From an uncultured Oscillospiraceae bacterium (GTDB lineage: Bacteria > Bacillota > Clostridia > Oscillospirales > Oscillospiraceae): a stretch of 27,085 nt of DNA. How positions within the stretch are numbered: the first letter of the stretch is position 1; every line of letters starts with the position of its first letter. The DNA is taken from the NCBI GenBank assembly GCA_910588045.1, contig CAJUPS010000045.1:1-27085 (forward strand), written 5' to 3'. The position numbers were made by a program, and so were the translations under genes. The notes under the pieces were generated by a model, which did not search any database, had not been told where the DNA came from, and saw only the letters and a list, made by a program, of their open reading frames with translations. This document shows, piece after piece, positions 23,046 to 27,085 of this stretch.

Positions 23046-23864
23046 ATGAATATTACCTATATTATTGGTTTTGTTGGCGCAGTCGCCGTTATGATCATCG
23101 GTATGATGTTCGGCGGCGAAACGGGCTTTACGCCCGGCCAGGTGAAAAACTTCTGGGACCCGGCCAGCGTGTTCATCACCATCGGGTGTACGATCATGAT
23201 CATCATCGCGTCCTTCCCGCCCTCGGCGCTCAAGGACATCCCCAAGCACATCAAGATCCTCATGAACACCAAGGGCAACGACCCGCTGGCCATCATCGAC
23301 GAGCTGGTGGAGCTGGCCCAGGTGGCCCGGAAGAACGGCCTGCTGGCCCTGGAGGAGAAGGGCAACGCCCAGGAGGACCCCTTCTTCAAGCAGTGCATCA
23401 TGCTCATCGTGGACAACAACGACGCCGACCAGGCCCGTGAGATCATGATGAACGACATCGAGCAATCCGCCGCCCGCCACGAGGCCGGTGCGGGGATGTA
23501 CGACAAGGGCAGCTCCGTGGCCCCGGCCTTCGGCATGGTGGGTACGCTGGTGGGTCTGATCAACATGCTGCGGGCAATGGACGTGTCCAGCGGCGGCGGC
23601 GATCTGGGTCCCGCCATGGCAACCGCCCTGGTGACCACCCTGTACGGGTGCGTCATGGCCCACATGGTCTTCGGCCCCATCGCCAACCAGCTGCGCCAGC
23701 GGGACGAGGAGGAGACCCTCTGCAAGCTCATCATCGTGGAGGGCATCATGTCCATTCAGGCGGGGTCCAACCCCAAGGCCCTGCGGGAGAAGCTGCTGAC
23801 CTTCGTGGCCCAGCGCCAGCGGGACGGCTCCGCGGCCAAGAAGGGGAAGGGCGAGGCCGAGTAA
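23046..23864 (+). CDS. motA: Stator protein MotA
   Basis: This encodes a 272-residue protein with the MotA pattern. It has four membrane segments (about 4-22, 40-58, 155-175 and 186-210), with the large cytoplasmic loop between the second and third, which contacts FliG. The conserved proline-containing stretch VAPAFGMVGTLVGLINML and the LGPAMATALVTTLYG segment line the ion path. ATG 23046 is preferred (GGTGAG 8 bases upstream); GTG 23034 in frame would add four residues. A small CTCCCC/GGGGAG hairpin (23009-23024) lies in the leader. Confidence 0.94.
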   Translation: MNITYIIGFVGAVAVMIIGMMFGGETGFTPGQVKNFWDPASVFITIGCTIMIIIASFPPSALKDIPKHIKILMNTKGNDPLAIIDELVELAQVARKNGLLALEEKGNAQEDPFFKQCIMLIVDNNDADQAREIMMNDIEQSAARHEAGAGMYDKGSSVAPAFGMVGTLVGLINMLRAMDVSSGGGDLGPAMATALVTTLYGCVMAHMVFGPIANQLRQRDEEETLCKLIIVEGIMSIQAGSNPKALREKLLTFVAQRQRDGSAAKKGKGEAE

Positions 23865-23892
23865 ACGCTTCGCGCAGAGAGGGAAATGAGCT

Positions 23893-24714
23893 ATGGCTTC
23901 TATCAAGAAAAAATCAAGCGGAGGCGGCGGCGCCAACTGGATGGACACCTACGGCGACATGGTGACGCTGCTGCTGTGCTTCTTCGTGCTGCTCTACTCC
24001 ATGTCCACCATCAGCGAGGAGAAGTGGATGATGATCGTCCAGAGCTTCAACAAGGACGCGGAGGTCTCCACCGACACCAAGCCCCTGGGCCCCGACGGCA
24101 CCAGCGACCAGGAGATGGGCGACGACATGCCCATGACCCAGGACGAGGTCAACGAGATACAGGATATGATCCTGGAGTACCTGGCGGAGTATTCCGCCGG
24201 GCAGGCGGACTCCGACTCGGTCAGCTACAGCACGGGCGACGGGTATATGTACATCAGCTTCAGCGACGACACCTTCTTCGGCGGCAACAGCTACCAGCTG
24301 ACCGACCGGGCCCGGGAGGCCCTGGGAGGGCTGTGTCCCATGCTGGAGGATCTGAAGCCCTTTATTGACGAGATCCGGGTCAGCGGCCACACGGCCACCG
24401 CGCAGGGGACCTACGACCCCTCCTTCGACTGGCGTCTGAGCGCGGACCGCGCGTCGGAGGTGGTGGCCTTCCTGTATGAGAACGCCGACCTCCAGGGCGC
24501 GCGCCTCACCTCCGAGGGCCACGGCCAGTGGCTCCCCGTGGCGGGGAACGTGGAGGAGAGCGACCGCTCGAAGAACCGCAGGGTGGAGATCATGATCGCC
24601 CTGGCCGACCAGGAGCTGGAGAGCCCCATGGCCGGGAGCGTGGAGGAGTATTACACCACCACGGAGCGGGAGATGCCCGGCATGATACCGGCCGGGACCG
24701 CGGCGGCGGAGTGA
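23893..24714 (+). CDS. motB: Stator protein MotB
   Basis: This encodes a 273-residue protein. A short cytoplasmic start is followed by one membrane helix (about 23-38). The ion-carrying aspartate is D22 in TYGDMVTLLLCFFVLLYS. The C-terminal OmpA-like peptidoglycan-binding domain (about 110-245) contains IRVSGHTAT and the anchor motif SDRSKNRRVEIMI. The lack of obvious sodium-type features suggests, but does not show, proton use. It follows motA by 28 bases. Confidence 0.94.
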   Translation: MASIKKKSSGGGGANWMDTYGDMVTLLLCFFVLLYSMSTISEEKWMMIVQSFNKDAEVSTDTKPLGPDGTSDQEMGDDMPMTQDEVNEIQDMILEYLAEYSAGQADSDSVSYSTGDGYMYISFSDDTFFGGNSYQLTDRAREALGGLCPMLEDLKPFIDEIRVSGHTATAQGTYDPSFDWRLSADRASEVVAFLYENADLQGARLTSEGHGQWLPVAGNVEESDRSKNRRVEIMIALADQELESPMAGSVEEYYTTTEREMPGMIPAGTAAAE

Positions 24715-24795
24715 GGCCGCTCCCCATATCGGTCAGAGCTGACAGCGCCCCGCTGGAGGGCGCCCGGAATCCAAAGTTGGGAATGAGGAGACAAT

Positions 24796-25785
24796 ATGGC
24801 AGAAGTCTTATCACAAAGTCAGATCGACGCCCTGCTGGCGGCAGCCCAGAGCGGGAATCTTGACGCGGGCGCCAAGAAAGAGGAAGCCCCGGAAAAAAAG
24901 TATAAGAAGTACGACTTCTACAGTCCCAGGAAGTTCAGTAAGGACCGTCTGAAGATCCTCAGCAGCATCTATGAGAACTACACCCGGGTCATCAACTCGC
25001 GGATGAACGCGATGTTCCACTCCACCTGCGAGATCGAGGTGGCGTCCATCGAGGAGCTGCGCTACTACGAGTTCTCCAACGCGCTGCGCGAGGGCGACGT
25101 GCTGGCTCTGGCGAAGATCGACCGGGAGGAGCTCCAGGAGGAGTCCCCCATTCTGGTCCATCTGGCCACGCCGGTGCTGCTGACCATGATGGACCGGATG
25201 ATGGGCGGCGACGGCGAGCCCGACGACGGGCTGGACCCGGACTACAAGCTGACGGACCTGGAGCTGAACATGTACGCGGACATCATCCGGGACATGCTGG
25301 ACTTCATGGGGCGCAGCTGGGAGAACTACATCAACCTGAAGTTCTCCTACGTGCGCACGGAGACCAACCCCACCCTGGTGCAGCTCATCGGCTACGACGA
25401 CACCGTGGTCATCGTGGGGCTGGACATCCGGTTTCCCAACAGCAGCGGGCGGCTGAGTATGTGCCTGCCGGGGGAGATGCTCACCAACATCTTCACGGAG
25501 ATCAGCCGGGACACGGTGCACCGCTCCCGGGGCGAGGACAAGTCGGAGGAGATCTTCGACACCCTGCGGGATTCCGACCTGGAGATCGTGGCAGAGCTGG
25601 CCCGGACGGAGTTGCAGCTGAGCGACATTTTCCACCTCAACGTGGGCGACGTGGTGGACATCAAGCAGCCCAAGGACTCCCCCATCTTCCTGAACATCAG
25701 CGGCAGGCGATGGTTCGACGGGCGCATGGGGATCTATAACAAGCAAATGGCCGTGAAAATCGGTGAGACATATATTAAGGCGTAA
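24796..25785 (+). CDS. fliM: C-ring switch protein FliM
   Basis: This encodes a 329-residue protein. The N-terminal CheY-P-binding motif is intact (LSQSQIDALL, residues 5-14). The middle domain carries GGDG (137-140), the GGxG loop that meets FliG. The C-terminal SpoA domain (about 255-325) packs with FliN/FliY. GAGGAG precedes ATG 24796. It follows motB with an 81-base gap holding only a GCGCCC/GGGCGC hairpin (24745-24763); fliL, common here in relatives, is absent. Confidence 0.95.
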   Translation: MAEVLSQSQIDALLAAAQSGNLDAGAKKEEAPEKKYKKYDFYSPRKFSKDRLKILSSIYENYTRVINSRMNAMFHSTCEIEVASIEELRYYEFSNALREGDVLALAKIDREELQEESPILVHLATPVLLTMMDRMMGGDGEPDDGLDPDYKLTDLELNMYADIIRDMLDFMGRSWENYINLKFSYVRTETNPTLVQLIGYDDTVVIVGLDIRFPNSSGRLSMCLPGEMLTNIFTEISRDTVHRSRGEDKSEEIFDTLRDSDLEIVAELARTELQLSDIFHLNVGDVVDIKQPKDSPIFLNISGRRWFDGRMGIYNKQMAVKIGETYIKA

Positions 25786-25799
25786 AGGAGCGTATCCTT

Positions 25800-27085
25800 A
25801 TGGGTGAAGTAACATTTAGTCCGATGGTGATCGACGCCATCGGGGAGGCCATGAATATCAGCCTCGGCTCCTCCGCTACGGCAGTTTCCAATATGCTGGA
25901 CCACCGCGTGGACATCACGACCCCCACGGTACAGGTCATCAACGCGGAGGACTTTTCCCTGGGGCGGATCGAACCGGCCATCGGCGTAGAGATCAAGTAT
26001 GTGTGCGGCCTGGAGGGCAGCAACATCATGATGCTCAAGCGCAGCGACGTGAAAGCCATCGTGGACATTCTGCTGGGCACGGAGACCCCCGACGAGGAGT
26101 TCCAGATGGATGAGCTGAGCATCAGCGTGGTCTGCGAGGTCATGAACCAGATGATGGGCGCGGCCTCCACGGCGCTCAGCGACCTGCTGGGGCGGATGGT
26201 GAACATCTCTACACCGGAGTCCTTCGAGCTGACCGACTTGGACGAGGTCCGCGAGAAGCACTTCCCCGTCAGGACCGGGCCCATCGTGGTGGTGAGCTTC
26301 CAGCTGAGTATTGAGGGCGTAGTGGAGAGCGAGTTCATGAACGTCATGAGCGTGGAGCTCGCCAAGGAGCTGGTGGCCGGTATGGGTCTGGACGTGGATG
26401 CGGAGATGGGCGGAGCGCCCGCCCCCGCGCCTGCGCCGGAGCCCGCGCCCTCCTCCGGCGGCACCTTGAGCCAGGAGGAGATCGAGCGGCTCATGGGCGG
26501 CGGAGGTGCGGCCCCTGCGCCGGAACCTGCGCCCGCGCCCTCCTCCGGAGGCACCCTCAGTCAGGAGGAGATCGAGCGGCTCATGGGCGGCGGAGCCGCC
26601 GCGCCCGCGCCGGAGAGCGGACCTGCGCCGCAGCAGCCTGCCGCGCCGCCTCCCCAGCAGCCCGCTCCCGCGCCCGGCGCCGGGGCGCAGCAGCCGCCCT
26701 ACTATCCGCCTGCGGGCTATCCCCCCTATCCCCAGCCGAATGCGGGCGGCGGGTATCCCTATCCCCCCTATCCGCCCTACTATATGTATCCGCCGCAGCC
26801 CCAGCCGGAGGCGAAGCAGCCGGAGCCCAAGGTCATCAACACCCAGAAGCCCAAGATGGAGCCCTTGAGCGCGGACAATCGTCTCAGTCAGGAGCAAAAG
26901 GAGAACCTGGACCTTATCATGGGAGTGTCCCTGGAGGTGGCCGTGGAGATCGGCCGCACGAGGCGGAAGATCCAGGACATCATCGCCTTCTCCAAGGGTT
27001 CCCTGGTGGTGCTGGACAAACTGGCCGGCGAGCCGGTGGACCTGCTGGTCAACGGCCAGTGCATCGCCCGGGGCGACGTGGTGGT
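25800..27085 (+). CDS. fliY: C-ring switch phosphatase FliY (partial)
   Basis: The window edge cuts the gene after 428 codons. Residues 1-200 are a CheC/FliY phosphatase domain with both active-site pairs, E16/N19 and E113/N116, so it should dephosphorylate CheY-P. Residues 205-355 are a long Pro/Ala/Gln/Tyr linker. Residues 365-428 start the FliN (SpoA) domain (LDLIMGVSLEVAVEIGRTRR, then LDKLAGEPVDLLVN). Unlike B. subtilis FliY, no LSQxEIDALL motif lies at the N-terminus. Instead TLSQEEIERLMGGG occurs twice in the linker (222-235 and 252-265). AAAGGAG (25784-25790) overlaps the fliM stop. Confidence 0.93.
   Translation, partial: MGEVTFSPMVIDAIGEAMNISLGSSATAVSNMLDHRVDITTPTVQVINAEDFSLGRIEPAIGVEIKYVCGLEGSNIMMLKRSDVKAIVDILLGTETPDEEFQMDELSISVVCEVMNQMMGAASTALSDLLGRMVNISTPESFELTDLDEVREKHFPVRTGPIVVVSFQLSIEGVVESEFMNVMSVELAKELVAGMGLDVDAEMGGAPAPAPAPEPAPSSGGTLSQEEIERLMGGGGAAPAPEPAPAPSSGGTLSQEEIERLMGGGAAAPAPESGPAPQQPAAPPPQQPAPAPGAGAQQPPYYPPAGYPPYPQPNAGGGYPYPPYPPYYMYPPQPQPEAKQPEPKVINTQKPKMEPLSADNRLSQEQKENLDLIMGVSLEVAVEIGRTRRKIQDIIAFSKGSLVVLDKLAGEPVDLLVNGQCIARGDVV
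26445..26594 (+). repeat. Tandem ~90-bp repeat in fliY linker
   Basis: Two copies 90 bases apart (26445-26504 and 26535-26594) encode APSSGGTLSQEEIERLMGGG. The DNA is nearly identical, so the duplication is recent or maintained. Confidence 0.9.

Noticed and set aside
23030..23440. Overlapping frame starting at ATG 23030 within motA
   Set aside because: A frameshifted shadow; the motA frame has all expected membrane segments and motifs.

Overview
This window is a flagellar gene cluster from a high-GC, Gram-positive-type anaerobe. The gene order (flgM-flgN-flgK-flgL-DUF6470-fliW-csrA, then flgB-flgC-fliE-fliF-fliG-fliH-fliI-fliJ-...-fliK-flgD-flgE-flbD-motA-motB-fliM-fliY) is Firmicutes-like. 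The FliW/CsrA pair, a CheC-FliN fusion (FliY) and the flbD/motAB block point to Clostridia. Roughly 60% G+C and GC-rich hairpins around short CGCA-type loops suggest an Oscillospirales relative (Oscillibacter/Flavonifractor/Intestinimonas-like). That genus-level placement is inference.

Layout. Positions 1-323 carry no gene I can support, but hold a series of GC-rich hairpins. A 574-residue membrane protein of unknown function follows (324-2048). It converges, across a strong two-way terminator hairpin, on a minus-strand pair: a PilZ-domain protein and a small HExxH metallopeptidase (3529 down to 2102). The PilZ pair has its own sigma-A promoter, head to head with the flagellar genes. From 3831 rightwards every gene is on the plus strand. 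The first block (3831-10301) makes the anti-sigma factor FlgM, the export chaperone FlgN, the hook-filament junction proteins FlgK and FlgL, and the FliW-CsrA translational switch. A terminator and a fresh promoter (10430-10646) separate it from the second block (10751 to the window edge), which encodes proximal rod, MS ring, C-ring, export ATPase complex, hook, stator and switch proteins.

How the parts work together. FliF/FliG/FliM/FliY form the rotor. FliH/FliI/FliJ power export. FlgB/FlgC/FliE start the rod, FlgD/FliK/FlgE build and measure the hook, and MotA/MotB drive rotation. FlgM, FliW and CsrA time late-gene expression. The PilZ protein could add cyclic-di-GMP input.

The least ordinary features are these. 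FlgK and FlgL are greatly enlarged by inserts of lower G+C, FlgE carries a milder insert of similar style, and the FlgL insert contains three diverged copies of a ~60-residue repeat. FliY has lost its N-terminal CheY-binding-type motif and carries two tandem copies of a similar motif in its inter-domain linker. An ~88-bp dispersed hairpin repeat sits on the stop codons of both csrA and flgE, with paired changes that keep the stem intact. An unrecognised gene lies between fliJ and fliK. FliG has ERPQ where EHPQ is usual. No fliL lies between motB and fliM. No flagellin, rRNA, tRNA or CRISPR array was seen.
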